Below, in pieces: positions 1 through 12,333 of a DNA stretch of 64,000 nucleotides. Below the pieces are notes generated by a model that saw only the letters and a list, made by a program, of their open reading frames with translations, ran no database searches and was not told the origin of the DNA. Both the position numbers and the translations under genes were made by a program. The stretch comes from Primulina eburnea (taxonomy: Eukaryota; Streptophyta; Magnoliopsida; Lamiales; Gesneriaceae), in NCBI RefSeq assembly GCF_022965805.1, contig NW_027331354.1, positions 62,001 through 126,000 on the forward strand. Reading direction: 5' to 3'. Every line of letters starts with the position of its first letter. The stretch's first letter is position 1.

Positions 1-691
1 TTAGTAAATATCTTTCAAAAATCATAACAATTGCATAACCAGTCTATTCTGAAATCTGACTTCAATTATGCCATGTCTACTGTAGCAGAAACATCATATC
101 TGATTCATATTCAATTCTGACAATATCATAAATTCAAATCATATCTAAACGTAACAAAACTTACGTCCAGTTGTAGCCTGCGTTGATAGGAACACAGCAC
201 CGAAGTCGGATTCAAAATCTGACTGACGGATTTCTCACAAAAGGCGTAAGGATTTTTCACTCTTTTTCAGAAACCTTTCTCGATTCTTTTGTTTCTGATT
301 TCTGAAGGAATTCGTGCATCTATATATATACATATATATACTCGCACATGCAAGAAGGCAAGTGGCGCGATTTCGTTTTGCATGATTCGCGCTCGAGCGG
401 TCAATCTTTACCGCTCGGGCGCGAAACCTTCTGTCCAAGCTTCGGCAGTTTACACCCTGGCGCTCGGGCGGTCATTTTCTACCGCTCGGGCGCCAGACAT
501 TCTGTCCAAAACCAAATCTGGTGGTGCATTGGCGCTCGGGCGGTCTTTTTCTACAGCTCGAGCGCCGAAGGTTCTGTCCAATTTCTTGGCTAACCATGCA
601 ACGACGCCCGGCCTCATCATTTGAGTTCTTATAACCTCAATCATGTTAATGATCAACGTCTGATTATAATAATTAATTTTCGGGCATTACA
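1..691 (+). mobile_element. 3' part of a solo LTR (copy A side)
   Basis: This stretch matches 30259-30949 almost base for base (offset 30258). There the complete LTR is visible. It ends in ATTACA and is followed by TTATG, the same 5 bases that precede the full copy at 28884. It therefore represents the last third of a solo LTR whose start lies left of the window. It carries three tandem hairpin modules (388-566). The short open frames here come from those repeats and are not genes. Confidence 0.85.
388..566. repeat. three tandem 71-72 bp hairpin modules
   Basis: Three near-palindromic units lie at 388-423, 457-496 and 531-566. Each has a stem of the type GCGCTCGGGCGGT pairing with ACCGCTCGGGCGC around an 8-10 base pyrimidine-rich loop. 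Each is followed at a fixed distance by TTCTGTCCAA. The two arm mismatches in unit 2 would be G-U pairs in RNA. The region is much more GC-rich than its surroundings. The same array recurs at 30646-30824 in the second LTR copy. Confidence 0.85.
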
Positions 692-1239
692 TTATGAATG
701 GTGCAGATCGGGTTTGGAGTCGTTTTAACCTGTTTATGGATGAAAAACGTAGGTATACTGTTTCCCGCCTAGAATCGGAGCAGTTTTCTTGCGAAGGCTA
801 TAACAAAAAACTAACTGTTGGATATGACCGAAATTTGGATATGTTATTTGAAACATATGGAAGCACATTCTGAACGGTGGAGATCGGATTCCGACTACCC
901 GAGCAAGAGAAACGAATTTCTGAACTCGTACAAAATTTTGATGACTCGTGCCGAATTTTTGAAGAGAAATTTCGAAAAATATGAGAGCAAAACTCGGAAT
1001 TTGATGTGTAAATTATGAATGAGAGCTTCTCCTGTTTATATGGGTTGACTGCTATCGTGATCGAGTGATATCAAGCGTTTGAATTCTATATCAAATCTTT
1101 ATCTAGAATCGATATCATATTGAATCTTATATCATTATCTGGTATCAATATCCTATCAAATCTTAGATTTTGGTTTATTTATCCCAAAATGAGGCTTATC
1201 ATAAAAATTCTTATCTCCACAAAATATCGGGGTTTCACA
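692..1239 (-). mobile_element. antisense LTR remnant, family of the 16085-17455 LTR
   Basis: The reverse complement of 700-1020 matches the 3' LTR at about 16490-16700, for example the stretch around the GGGAAACAGTATACCTACG motif. The remnant ends at 1239 with TTTCACA, that is TGTGAAA in the sense orientation, which is a plausible LTR terminus. Its other part would lie left of the solo LTR, outside the window. In copy B that part is visible at 28028-28888. It is diverged from the 16085 LTR. Confidence 0.75.
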
Positions 1240-2250
1240 ATTTCCCTATGCGAAGTTGGAAAAAAAAATTATATGACGAAGGCCTTTATATTTTAATATT
1301 ATATCTTATTTCTAATGTATATTTTTCCGTAAAACAATTTTCATCCGTGTATTTCCACAAAAATAATTTAGTAAATATAAATTTTTTAAATTTTATATAT
1401 CCATTAGATATAACTGTCAAAAAATATGATAATAAATTATTATTTAAGACATCAATAATTAATTGTGTAAAAACACATAAGTCAATAAATCATCAACATT
1501 CCCTAAATAACAACCCGTCGTCTTCCTAATGATTGCTATTTTTTATTATTCTTGGTTTGTAGGTGATGTGTTAAATTCATTTCCTTTTGCTCATGTATAT
1601 AATAATCAAAATAACTATAATGTCTAACCACAAAAAAGACATAAATATATATATATATATATAATCAACATTTTTACACTATGATAATTTTGGAAAATCC
1701 TAGAACTTTTGGTGTGTATTATGAGGGAATGTTGCATTGTTCATCGAGTATTTGCGATTCCGATCATTATGTTATTAAATTTTATTATCAGCTTACAACC
1801 AACAAACAAAAATTACAAATATTTTGTTTTATAACTCAATCTATTTTCATGGTCTGAAAAACATGTGGGAAATAGTTTTTGGAGAATAAAGGAAAAGGAA
1901 GGAGTAGCCAAACAAGTTTTTAATATTTATTATTGACTAAAAGTAGGAAAATATGACTTGAGCCAATCAACCAAACGATAAGATGGTTCAATATATAATA
2001 AATTTCTATATATTATTTTTATTTAATATCATTTGGATAAAAACAAACAATCAAGGCATAAACAAACAATAAATTTGAGGGTAAGAACAAAGAAAAAGAT
2101 GATAATTTGGGTATTATTAGATAAGTATCAATGTCGAATAAAATTTATATGATCAAATCTCTTTACTCGAACATGTAAAATGCAGGCTGGTTTTCTAATT
2201 TTTTCAATTTAATAACCACAAAAATACAACTTAAAGTGCTGGAAATATAA
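1240..2250. other. AT-rich 3' flank of CWF19L2 copy A
   Basis: AT-rich sequence is shared with 31497-32500 (copy B), and from about 1857 also with 60256-60641 (copy C). It holds an (AT)n microsatellite near 1645-1662 that is shorter in copy B. I see no coding sequence. The 119-codon open frame at 1170-1529 crosses the LTR boundary and has AT-driven composition. The last few hundred bases probably include the 3' UTR and downstream region of the minus-strand gene. Confidence 0.6.
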
Positions 2251-5200
2251 TTAGTCGAGCTGCTTTGTCCAGTCAAAAGGTTCCCAGTCGCTGGCAAAAC
2301 TAGCGACAGCTTGTTTTTGCCTGTCCAAAGACTCGTGCCTCCAGCGTCGATGCATGTCTTCTGCTGGCAATTGTAACATACCTCTTATAATGTCGAGACC
2401 GAAGCTACTTTTGAAACCCTTTTCATCATCGATAACATGAACAAATCCCTTGTCGAGGCCGAATTCGACATGAAAATAAGGGAAATTCTTGGGAACTGAA
2501 TTTCGTAGACCTTTGACGCTCGTGTCGATGAGCTTTTTGGCGTTGTGTTGGCTCCATTCATCTTCAGCTTCATCAATTGCCTGCAAAAAACAAGAATCTA
2601 CAAGATTATACTCTCTGGACACACTTTTCCACGATATCCTTAGGCGTATAAATCTCAAGAATTATACAGTGCGAAAACGGGAAAACAAAAATCTTAAGAA
2701 ATGATCCTTTTATTCCTTTCATATTATTATTGCAAGGAAAATCAGCGTTCACGAAAGTTCATGCCAGACGAGCTGACCTTCTTGAAGTAAACAGGTGCCT
2801 GCTTTGCGATTTCCCGAGGCAAAGGAACACACTCTACCAAACAGTGGCGCCTTTGACGCGCCAAACCCAATACTGTCTCAAGAAAAACAACATCCCTTTC
2901 CTGCTTTGAGAACATCATTATTAAGCATTTCTTGAAGTTTCGAATTTCGTCCCACACATTGTCGTCAAGAGTCCTTGTGGAAGATTCATGCTGCACAGGT
3001 GAAAAGGCCGGAAAACAACAATTTAAGTCGTCTCCATTTATCACATTTTATCACAAAACAATAGAACATGTAACCATCTCCTTTCTCGGGTAAAAGAGTG
3101 GTTAACTACTTACAATAGCAGAAATTTATAGAATTATGCAAAAGAGAAAGCAACTCAACACTTGATATTGTATTCTGATTAATATAACACTAAACACACT
3201 CTTCAACATTAGTTGAAAGTGTATTTGAAGTCCTCTGACTATATGAATGCGCAAACAATAGTTAAGAATGAAGCCAACAGATCCAGAACACGAAAGAAAA
3301 AGAAGAGACACGGCTTAACACACAGAAAAAATTGCACTAAAACGACAATATCTCGGGATAGGTCAGAACCCAATTAGTACAAATATAATAAGTTGAACAC
3401 TTCTGATTGGAAAGAGAGTAAAAAAGAACACATATTTTCTACACAAACATACGAGTATACCTGCAAGGTCACGATGTAACAATGACCTGCGACAATAGGT
3501 TGCATTTGAGGCAGTGACAAGTAGGTAAAGTTTGCAATGGCAATGGCCAGATGCTTGGGTCTTGTTGGATTTTCAAAACAGAACTGGCAGCGGTCCTGTT
3601 GAGTCATTAAGCGCTTTGCGGAATTAGTTATCTCAGAGGATTTACAGTTATCACCCCCTCCTTTCTTCCGAGTCTTTGTCCTAGGACCATCATCATAATC
3701 ATATTCGTCATCTGCCTGACCAGATATGCTGAATCGCTGATTATGCATTATTTTTTTAGCTAGATTCAAATCGGCATCCTCCTCTTTTTTCTTTTGCCTT
3801 GAAGAGACATCGTGCAGGATGCGCCTAAACATAATACCCAGGTGGAGAGAGCAATATAAGATTTTGAATTACAAGATATAAAACCGCAATATTAGACATT
3901 ATTTTTAGGGTACATTACCGGCTTGTGGTTCCATCAATTGGCATTTTATAAGACGAATTTTCAGTATCATGCTTCACTTTCATCTTCTCAGCTTCTTTCT
4001 GATTAAGAATGAAATAGAAACAAATTAGATTGCTTAACACCCGGGTTCTAGAAATCACATTCAAGTTTCTTAAAAAAGGGAGGATGCAAACGCTAAAAAG
4101 CTGCATTACTTACTCACCGACATTTTTGTATTACTACTGCAAGGGCGTATGCAACACTGTATAATTATCTAACAACTCTTTCTAAATCAATCAAACGGAT
4201 ATAAAATATACTTCCAATTACAACTGCAATATATCTTTCTCCTTGTTCATCCTAACCTATAGCACATGTAAATAAGAAGGGGATCCTTCATTATTAGCAT
4301 TTTAACTTATTCCCACAGTTTGAGTTTGTTCATTTGAAAGGAATGAAATAAGTAAATCTTCCAAATACGCCAGTGTTCAAACAATGCATGTAAATCTGCA
4401 CAACACACCGCCTTTAGAAATGTCGGAAGATCTCTACATTCATGACCGTGAGAATTCAATGAGCACCGGAATCATAGATGATAAAAACAACATATAAGGA
4501 AGCAAGTTGACAAAAGTTTCTTAATGTGAGCCATATTGGAGTCAAGCATTGACTGAACATCAACAACACTTAAAGACACATGTTTGTCTCCCTGTACAAA
4601 TTTGAGAAGTATCATATGTGAATAACCTTCAGGAAATTTTTCAGGGGAATGCCATGGAATTTGTAAAGCATTCAATGAAGACAAGAAAATACAATAGTAA
4701 AAGCATCAATTTATACCAGCAGCTCTTCTGCTTCCTCGTGTTTTCCTTTCATTCGAAGCTGCAAGGCTTTGGCAGCCAACTGATTAGCACTAATTGATGG
4801 CTTCACTGATACATCTTCTGTTGTTATCTCGTCTTCAAATTTAACAGATTTATGTTCTACTCTGTGTTCAAACGCTTGAGATGAAGAATTGCCACGACCA
4901 CCAGAATCAGCATCTTTCTGGGGCATAAATTTATCCATGAAACTTCCATCATTGGAGAATTTATTTAATTCCGACATAGCAGCAGAGACAAGAGCAGTAT
5001 CCTCAGTTGATAGATTTTTATGTCCCCGCTTCCCCCAAGATAAAGAATCGTGAACTTTGGGAACTCTCATTTTATGTCGAGGGAGAATATCTTCCCCATT
5101 TCTCCTCTCAGAATCCTGATGCAATCCAAAGACTTAAAGTCAGTGTGAAGAAATCATCTTTCTTCAGGGCCTTGGCTAATAATGAAAACAATATTTTAAT

Positions 5201-5911
5201 GTAGTTTCAACTTTCAAAAGGCGAAAAGACTATTTTCATTTGACTTATACTGGTAAGAGAATGTAACAAGTTATTTTGCCGATTCATGCAACATAGTTGA
5301 GAGTGAACACCCATTTTAGGTTGGACAAAAAGAAGGAAACAAAATCATAATAACTTGGTTCCAAATACCATAACTTTGCTGTGATGAAAATATTAAATGT
5401 GATTTGAATGATTATACAACATGTACAAACTAGCTTCAATGATATCTTGAGATCTGGTGGACCATTACCTTCTGCGAGGTTCTACCAATTTCTTCAGCTA
5501 TATTACCCCGTTCCTCCTTTACCAACCCTTTCCTTTTCTTTATAGCATGCAGATGAGCAAGAGTCGGTGCAACATTACGAGAAGCCACTGATGCGGCCAA
5601 TTGACCCATAGAACCCCAACGATCTTCAACAACCTGTTGACGAACTAATAGATTAAGAAGAAACGATAATAGTCAATAAATTGTTATGAAATCAGGTCAT
5701 ACTACAATACCTCCTGGAGTTTCTTTCCTTCACGAGCTGCTTGCTCTTGGGCTCTTTTCAAAGCTTTAAGCCTCCAGCTGGCACCTCCATCGCCAACAAT
5801 TGAAGAAGATAAAATTTGTTTGCCTTTAGTCTTTATCCTTTCCGTTTCTTCTGGATAACCACTCTCATTATCTTTCAGATAAGGATTTAGTTCCATGGGA
5901 TTGTCCTTTAT
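2251..5911 (-). pseudogene. CWF19L2: CWF19-like protein 2, copy A, exons 4-10 (C-terminal part)
   Basis: This encodes the C-terminal two thirds of a CWF19-like nuclear protein. The family is associated with late spliceosomes and intron-lariat turnover. Exons on the minus strand, each with GT-AG limits, are about 5711-5911, 5469-5633, 4717-5115, 3919-3998, 3461-3824, 2778-2990 and 2251-2580. Exon 4 holds the family stretch GDGGASWRLKALKRAQEQAA. Exon 8 holds the CwfJ_C_1 region with QDRCQFCFENPTRPKHL and AGHCYIV, continued as HESSTRT in exon 9. Exons 9 and 10 make the CwfJ_C_2 domain (DEAEDEWSQHNAKKLIDTS, then FPYFHVEFGL) and end in a TAA stop. All seven exons are open. The upstream half of the gene (17864-19060) is separated by an 11.2-kb retrotransposon lying in an intron, and exon 2 has frameshifts, so this copy is probably a pseudogene unless an internal start is used. 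Confidence 0.88.
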
Positions 5912-6226
5912 CTTTAAGAGAGTCAAAACGTGAATATTATCATAAATCATAAACTACAAAAATACAAAAATCTTGGCATCCTTCACACAAAAAACTACAA
6001 TGTTGATGATACAAGCGACAAAATTGCACCCGCGAAAGAAACACAAATGAGCAGTTATTTATATGGACAAACTAAAAGGTCGAGGCATTAGTTTAAAAAA
6101 TATTTCAAAATGTCAAAAACTCTACTCTTATTTCTTTCCAGCACATAAAACATGGTACGTAAAAAGGAAAAACAACAAACAAATCTTTAGAAGAGGTAGG
6201 GCCAAAAGCAAACATAACATAACTAG

Positions 6227-6765
6227 TGTAAAATTCAAGATTTTTGCATGATCGTGATAATATTTTGTAATTTAATGGTACTCGGATTTACACAATTTTC
6301 GGGTATCTATCTCATTATAAGGTATATGATTTGATATGATATTGATACTAGATAAATATATAAGATTTGAGATGATATTGATGTTTGGGTAAGGATAATG
6401 AGATAGATAAGAGATAATAATATATCTTAAATTCAAGTTTGATTCGAAAGTTCAAACGCAAGAATAATACACGATCAGGATAACAGCTACCTCCCTATAA
6501 ATAGGAGAAGTTCTCATTCAGAATTTACACCTCATTTACACTTAAATTTTCGAGTTTTTGCTCTCATAATTTCGAAATTCCTCTCCAAAAATTCTGCACA
6601 AGTCATCAAAATTCATTCCAAGTTCAGAAATTCGTTTCTCTCGCTCGGGTACTCGGAATCCGATCTCCACGGTTCAAAATGTGCTTCCATATGTTTCGAA
6701 TAACATATCCAAATTTCGGCCAAATCCAACGGGTAGTTTTACATTTATAGTTTTCGCAAAAAAAC
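6227..6765 (+). repeat. 5' LTR, truncated
   Basis: This matches 16085 to about 16620 of the 3' LTR with scattered substitutions and indels, including the shared ATCGTGATAATATTTTGTAA stretch. The match stops at 6765, where an unrelated LTR begins with TGTGAGACCCC. The remaining 830 or so bases of the LTR are not found after the inner element, so the insertion was accompanied or followed by a deletion. Confidence 0.88.
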
Positions 6766-8696
6766 TGTGAGACCCCGAGACTAAAATAGCTTTGATGGCA
6801 TTTTGGTAAATAAGTTGAAAAATATTCAATTTATTTTGATGGAATTTTCGTAGATAAGTTGAAAAATAATGAATTAATTTTATGGGCAAAATGGTAAATA
6901 ATGACATATCTTTTTCATATGAATCCCAAATGATTTGAGATTTGAATATGATGTAGAAAACTCAAAGATAGAGAAGTTTCATGTTTTGAGTTTTGGAAAA
7001 TTTGATTGTTTGACTTATCCGAAAGGATATACCGAAGTTAAAATGTTAAATAGTATATATTATATTATATTATATTATTAATATAATAATAATATAATAT
7101 TAATATTTAAAAAAAAAATTTAAAAAAAAGATAACGATGAGACTCACGTTTGTGAGTCTCATTCTTTCAAAATGGATAACAGAGGTAGAAATTGGGGATA
7201 AATGAGTTTTTGATTTTCTTTTCGATCGTGCGATTTATCGGTGTATTCAATCGACGAACCGACTTCAGATCTGGGATCGTTGACACGAGGTCTTCGATTT
7301 GAGGTATAAATTTTATATTTTTGGTGATGTTTGAAATTCGTCGATTTTTGGAATAAATCCGATAAATTGTTAAATCATACTGGAATTGAAGATTGTTGAA
7401 TAATGTATGATTTTAACGAAGAAGAGATGATTATAGTGATGTTATTTTGAATTATTCTCAATTTATTATAATTAGATAATTTTAATTGTTGGATTGAGAT
7501 TGCAGAATTATGTGTCGGTTATATATGCAGTAGAATAACCGACAATAAACTCGTATTCGAAGTCGGAATTGATTTATGATATGATTATGATTTGATATGA
7601 ATTTTTGAAGTTTCAAATAATATTTGAAACTCATATTAATGATTTTGGAGTATGATATTGATTGGAATGAATATGTTATTGATGTAGATAGATTATTATA
7701 CTGCAATCTAAAGCTACATCAACTGGAAACGAAGAATTGAGGTATGTTGCGACCGGGTAACATACGACAGGTATTTGTATTATATGATATATGTCGGTTT
7801 GATTGGATTGATTGGATTGGAATACGTGTCTATGTGCCTATTTGATGATTTGATGTGTCATACATGACATTGAGATTTGGGTATCGATGTACAAAATAAA
7901 TGTTTTGTTAACACACATTATTTTATGCATACATCGATACATGACATGCACGTTGAGCTATGATCCTTGGATACCCTGATATGATTTGATTGGATTCCGG
8001 GGTTTGTGAACACAATCGCTATGCTGGTATTATATGACCCGTAAAGCATAGACAATTGTGGCCCCATATGATTGGATATGAGATGTGGGATTGATGGCGC
8101 TTCGTCGACGCTATCATATGTGTATTCCCATATCGGCCGGTGTGCCAGCTCGAGCATTGATTTGATTTGATAGCGATTCGATTGATTCTGACATGTGTTC
8201 AGTGGATGGGCATTTGACCTGATACCTCCACGACATACATGCATTGCATACCATATATCATTGTTTAGATATCTGTGGTATATATGATTGGTTGTTCCAT
8301 ACGGAGCTTTGCTCACCCCCAAGGGGGGCTGTTGTTGTCTTTGTGTGTGGACAATGGCAGGTACTCCAGGATATCAGGAGACCAGAGAGGGTACTTCTGG
8401 AGGGAGCCACAGCTTGGGCTGAGGTTTTATGTTTATGTCTTGTTCCCAGTATATATGTATATGTATCTATATACCGGGGCATGTCCCGAGGATATGAGTT
8501 GTTTGTATATGATTGGTTTTGATTTCGTGTGGGCATGTTTTATGATTTGAGATTAAATACTATTTTTAGTATTACAAATCTAGGAGAGATGTTTTGGGCT
8601 CGTCGTAAAAGAAATTTTAAACCTGTTTTCCGCTGTGATTAATTGAATCCTAATCTGATTGCATTGTAATAACGATTAGGAGCTAAGGGCCCCACA
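6766..8696 (+). repeat. 5' LTR of the inner retroelement
   Basis: The LTR begins TGTGAGACCCCGAG and ends GGGCCCCACA, about 1.93 kb. It is followed after five bases by a primer-binding site for initiator Met-tRNA at 8702-8713. Its last 320 bases recur at 12862-13182, the truncated 3' LTR. The many short open frames inside it are not genes. Confidence 0.85.
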
Positions 8697-8701
8697 CAGA
8701 G

Positions 8702-8713
8702 TGGTATCAGAGC
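8702..8713 (+). promoter_or_regulatory. Met-tRNA primer-binding site
   Basis: TGGTATCAGAGC complements the 3' end of plant initiator Met-tRNA. It lies just downstream of the inner LTR end, the position expected for minus-strand priming in an LTR retrotransposon. Confidence 0.9.
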
Positions 8714-8908
8714 ATAGCTGGGAATGCTCTATTGAGTCTTGTGTACACTTGAATAGGTACAAATGAATTGTGCGTATGTGTTTGACTTATTTGTATTACT
8801 TGCTTTTATGTGATTTGATTTGAGTAAGTATCTGATGAGATTGATGATATGAGATGATGAGATTATGAAATTGATATGAAATTGTGATATTCATCTTTTG
8901 ATTTGTAG

Positions 8909-9103
8909 ATGGATCACACAAATGAAACTGCGAGTAGCAGTACTGAGAGGATTGTTGGGCAATTTGAAGGGTTGTCCATAGATGTTGTGATGGCTCGATT
9001 CCAGGATCTGAAACCACCGAGGTTCTTTGGCACCGAGAGTGCTGAAAGAGCCGAGGCATGGCTAAAGGATATCGAGCACTTGTTTAATATTGTCTCATGT
9101 CGA
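8909..9103 (+). pseudogene. gag N-terminal fragment of the inner Ty3/gypsy element
   Basis: An ATG about 200 bases past the primer site opens a frame of about 65 meaningful residues. It contains FQDLKPPRFFGTESAERAEA followed by WLKDIEHLF, the start of a plant Ty3/gypsy retrotransposon gag domain. Homology ends abruptly around IVSC, and the next residues are unrelated, so the rest of gag and all of pol are gone. It is a fragment without function. Confidence 0.85.
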
Positions 9104-10226
9104 ACGGTCTCCTTGATTTTTATATGTGATATCGGTTGATTCGGTCCATTCTTAGAGTGAAAAATAATATCTATGACATAAAAAAATAATTTTTTCCATG
9201 CATCGAGTTGTATAAAAGAATTTTATCATAAAATTGACTCATAGAACAATCGCATATAAATTTTTGTTTTTAATTTTATTGTCCCATTATGCACAAAAGA
9301 TCCCACATCATGAGGTCACAGCATCCATCCATTTCCCAATCTCTTAATTGGAGTACAATTTTTCCCACTTGCTAAGAATTAATTCAATTTCATGTTATAA
9401 AAATACGAGAGACTCATATTCTCTGATGTTGAAAACATGGGAAGAAGATCGCATTAACTCGAATTTGAGTGTTTTTAAAATCGAGTTTGCATAAGTATAT
9501 AACTTCAGATTTGAGTGTTTTTAAAATCGAAACTCTAATATGTTCAAAAAAAAAAATTAAAAATTATATAAATTAGATTTATAAAATAATCATTTTAGCT
9601 GGCTGGTGAAATGATTGGAAATAGTTTTGGATAATGGCGAGAGCACTTGCAAATGGTTAATCCGCATGGAAGTCACTTGGACCCCCGACCATTATCAATG
9701 CAACAACGATTCTAGATTTAACTTTGTAGTCTTGTTCCGAGATTTGGGCACTAGCGGGGAGCTGCTGGTCTTGTAGCAGAGCTGTGCTCTAGTTGGGAGC
9801 TAGCGGCATCAGCGGGCTAGCGACGGACGAAGGTTTGGAATTTTATCAGTATTTATCTCAGGATTATCTAGTTAAGTCTGGTAGATAAGTTTAGTGATGG
9901 TTTTCACTTGATGAATAGGCTTGGTTTAGACCTGTTGTCTGGTTGTTGTTCCAGTGGATTAGGATTGCTGTGATAGAGGTACGAAAGTACTATCCGAGAT
10001 ATCCTGGTTGAGTATACATTCTTATATGTGTTGCATGATTATGTGGTGCATTGATATATGTCATATGATGCATGCTATTATGTCACGTTTATTACTGCAC
10101 GTTGCATTTCATGTTGAGCCGTATTCTCCTTCGAGATAGCCTTTGCTGTTGAGCTGTATCTCTTTCGAGATAAGCTATATCTTGGGGCCGCTCAGCCCTG
10201 TCTTGTGGACTATAGAGTGGGTTCAT
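9104..10226. other. unassigned repeat debris inside the inner element
   Basis: No gene is visible. A 24-base motif (about 9463 and 9508, around TTTGAGTGTTTTTAAAATCGA) is repeated directly. The stretch 9600-10220 has the look of LTR or retrotransposon non-coding sequence, with repeated CTTTCGAGATA motifs at 10128-10172. I cannot assign it to a family. Confidence 0.4.
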
Positions 10227-10390
10227 GTGAGACCGTGGATACTAATCTGTGAGACGGGTCAATCCTACCCATATTCATAATAAAAAGTAATACTCTTAGC
10301 ATAAAAAATTATACTTTTTCATGGATAACCCAAATAAGATATTCGTCTCACAAATTCGACCCGTGAGACCGTCTCACACAAGTTTTTGCC
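10227..10390 (+). mobile_element. MITE-like element with GTGAGAC / GTCTCAC ends
   Basis: A block of about 160 bp starts near GTGAGACCGTGG and ends near GACCGTCTCACACAAG. It has an interior rich in AATAAAAAGTAATACTCTTA. A reverse-complement relative lies at 27393-27560. Short length, terminal inverted repeats and no coding capacity fit a miniature inverted-repeat element. I could not fix a target-site duplication. Confidence 0.65.
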
Positions 10391-12332
10391 TTGTTTATAT
10401 TGGAAATTTTGTTTTCTCGAATCATATTGTCCCTAATTAGTTAATTAACCATTCTTTAAAGTGCTTTTGTATTATTGCTGACTACTACCCAAAATCAGCA
10501 ATAATTACTGTGAAGGCGGAGACTGATTGAAACGTAATATTTTGGCTGTTATAAAATTTATAACGATTTGAGTTGTATTGTCTCTGTCAACTATATATTT
10601 TTTGTGAAAACAACGACGTTCGATCCTATCGTCGGTGTATTATAGCAAAAAAATGAGAGATAAAAGTATAAATTTGTACGTGATAATTTAATGCTCTACG
10701 GCCAAAATTAAAGTGATGAAAAATATGACGAAAAACATATACAACAGAACAAAATTATCAATAGCCTATCTTGCGTAATATATAACTAGTGTATTGTGCA
10801 TGTGTTGTGTGATATTGTAGTCTTTTTTGTAATCCATTTAATTTATATTTAAATATGGACAATATCATAATTTAAAAATGAATTGAGAGGTAATATTGCA
10901 ATTTTAACTGATATAAAAAGAAAAGATAGTAAGAAAACAACAAAAAAATCAGACCAAGACATCAAATTTGTCTTTATTATCCAGATTCTTAATAATAATA
11001 TAATAATAATAAATAAAAGAGAAAACAATAATTTTAATCTTAGATATTATTTTCATTGCAAACTTGGTCATTTATATTCTTAAATTTTAGTTTTAGTTCG
11101 TTACCATAGTATTTATCATATCAACACTCTCATGAGAAATTAGATAAAATTGTTCAAAATTTGAAATATGTATAATTAAAACTAATATTTAACAACATAA
11201 ATGACCAAATTCAAAATAAATAAATATACTGAATTTTTCCCTGAATGTAAATATAGATATTAAATTCAAATATAATGAATCAAGCTCCATTCAAAACTGA
11301 AATCTGAGATAAACTGGAGCTTATATCTTTCGAGCTTCGAAACGACCACGAGAATTCGAGCTCAAGATCAAGTACAGAAACATTGACTATTATTCAGCTC
11401 GATTTGGTTAATTTTTCCCCCGTATCAGGACCGTGTATTATAAAATTCAGGATGCTCAAAAGAAACAGTAAGCCATTTAGGACAGAAAAATTATGGGTTG
11501 AAGGCTTGTCAAGGATTAGGAACGAAAGGATGGCGTTTTGCATTTGCTTACATTTATGTAGAATAAGTAAAGTATGATACACAACTCAGGGAATGCATGT
11601 CATTTTATGGCCTGTCACCTCTGTGACTTTGACCTTAATGCACTTGCCCTCTTTTAATTTTTGAACAACTATTTACAACCATAAGACAACATGTATGCAC
11701 TCACTCAAAGGTGAGGCGTGCACTTTTCGCATCGGCCTCACCAGCAAAATTCCTGCAGTTTGATCTGTTCGTCAGAAGAGAGCGAAGAACAGACGCGCTT
11801 TTTGAAGTTTTAGGACAGTATGGCCCGGGCTGAATGATGTGTTTCCACATCTCCAGTTGCTACAAAAACAATCCAAGAGATATCAAAAGTGGCAGGGCCA
11901 GTATATTCGGGGAGAAGATACCTGCACAAGCTGCAAAGAAACCGCATATACATGATCAAAAACAACCCAACCACGGGGTAATTCTTGTTGAGCGTGATGT
12001 TACATCTATATCTGGATATTGAATTCCACTGGATCATTCATTTTATTGTATTAAACTTTGTTTAACAATTTTAGAAACACTAAGATTGATTTTGTTTGTA
12101 TGAAACTCTTATGGATATTTGGTTTTTCATTCTCATGTTCATCCTTGACATCTAAGACGCGCGAGCATGGCTTGCAGTGTTGTCCACTTAAAATACTTTC
12201 TTAATTTATAAGAGAAATAAAAACACAAACCTATGTGAAGACCACCGATCCGGATCCATGATTTGACCCCTATCTCGTGCAACATTCTTGCACACATTTA
12301 GACATGCTCAGACAACTCTAGAGAGAAGTATA
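10391..12332. other. AT-rich and unassigned sequence within the inner element
   Basis: 10391-11270 is AT-rich with no coding sequence. 11270-12332 is more balanced in composition and could include introns or neighbouring exons of the minus-strand gene fragment at 12334-12861. The open frames at 11383-11577 and 11810-12037 show no family features I recognise. Nothing here can be called as a gene. Confidence 0.4.
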
Positions 12333-12333
12333 T

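Noticed and set aside
289..656. Overlapping frames on both strands with ALGRSFSTARAP-like repeats
   Set aside because: They are translations of the hairpin modules in the solo LTR, read on both strands.
1170..1529. 119-codon open frame, repeated at 31427-31786
   Set aside because: It crosses an LTR boundary into AT-rich flank, its residues reflect base composition, and it is conserved only because the whole block was duplicated.
4472..4684. 70-codon minus-strand frame between CWF19L2 exons 6 and 7
   Set aside because: It has no family match, and the protein reads naturally from exon 6 to the exon at 3919-3998. It is treated as intron.
7918..8550. Several 90-130 codon frames on both strands
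   Set aside because: They lie wholly inside the inner LTR (6766-8696) and have no domain features.
8702..8713. Met-tRNA primer site as the start of the caulimovirid
   Set aside because: It sits directly behind an LTR end and before a Ty3/gypsy gag start, more than 10 kb from the viral block.
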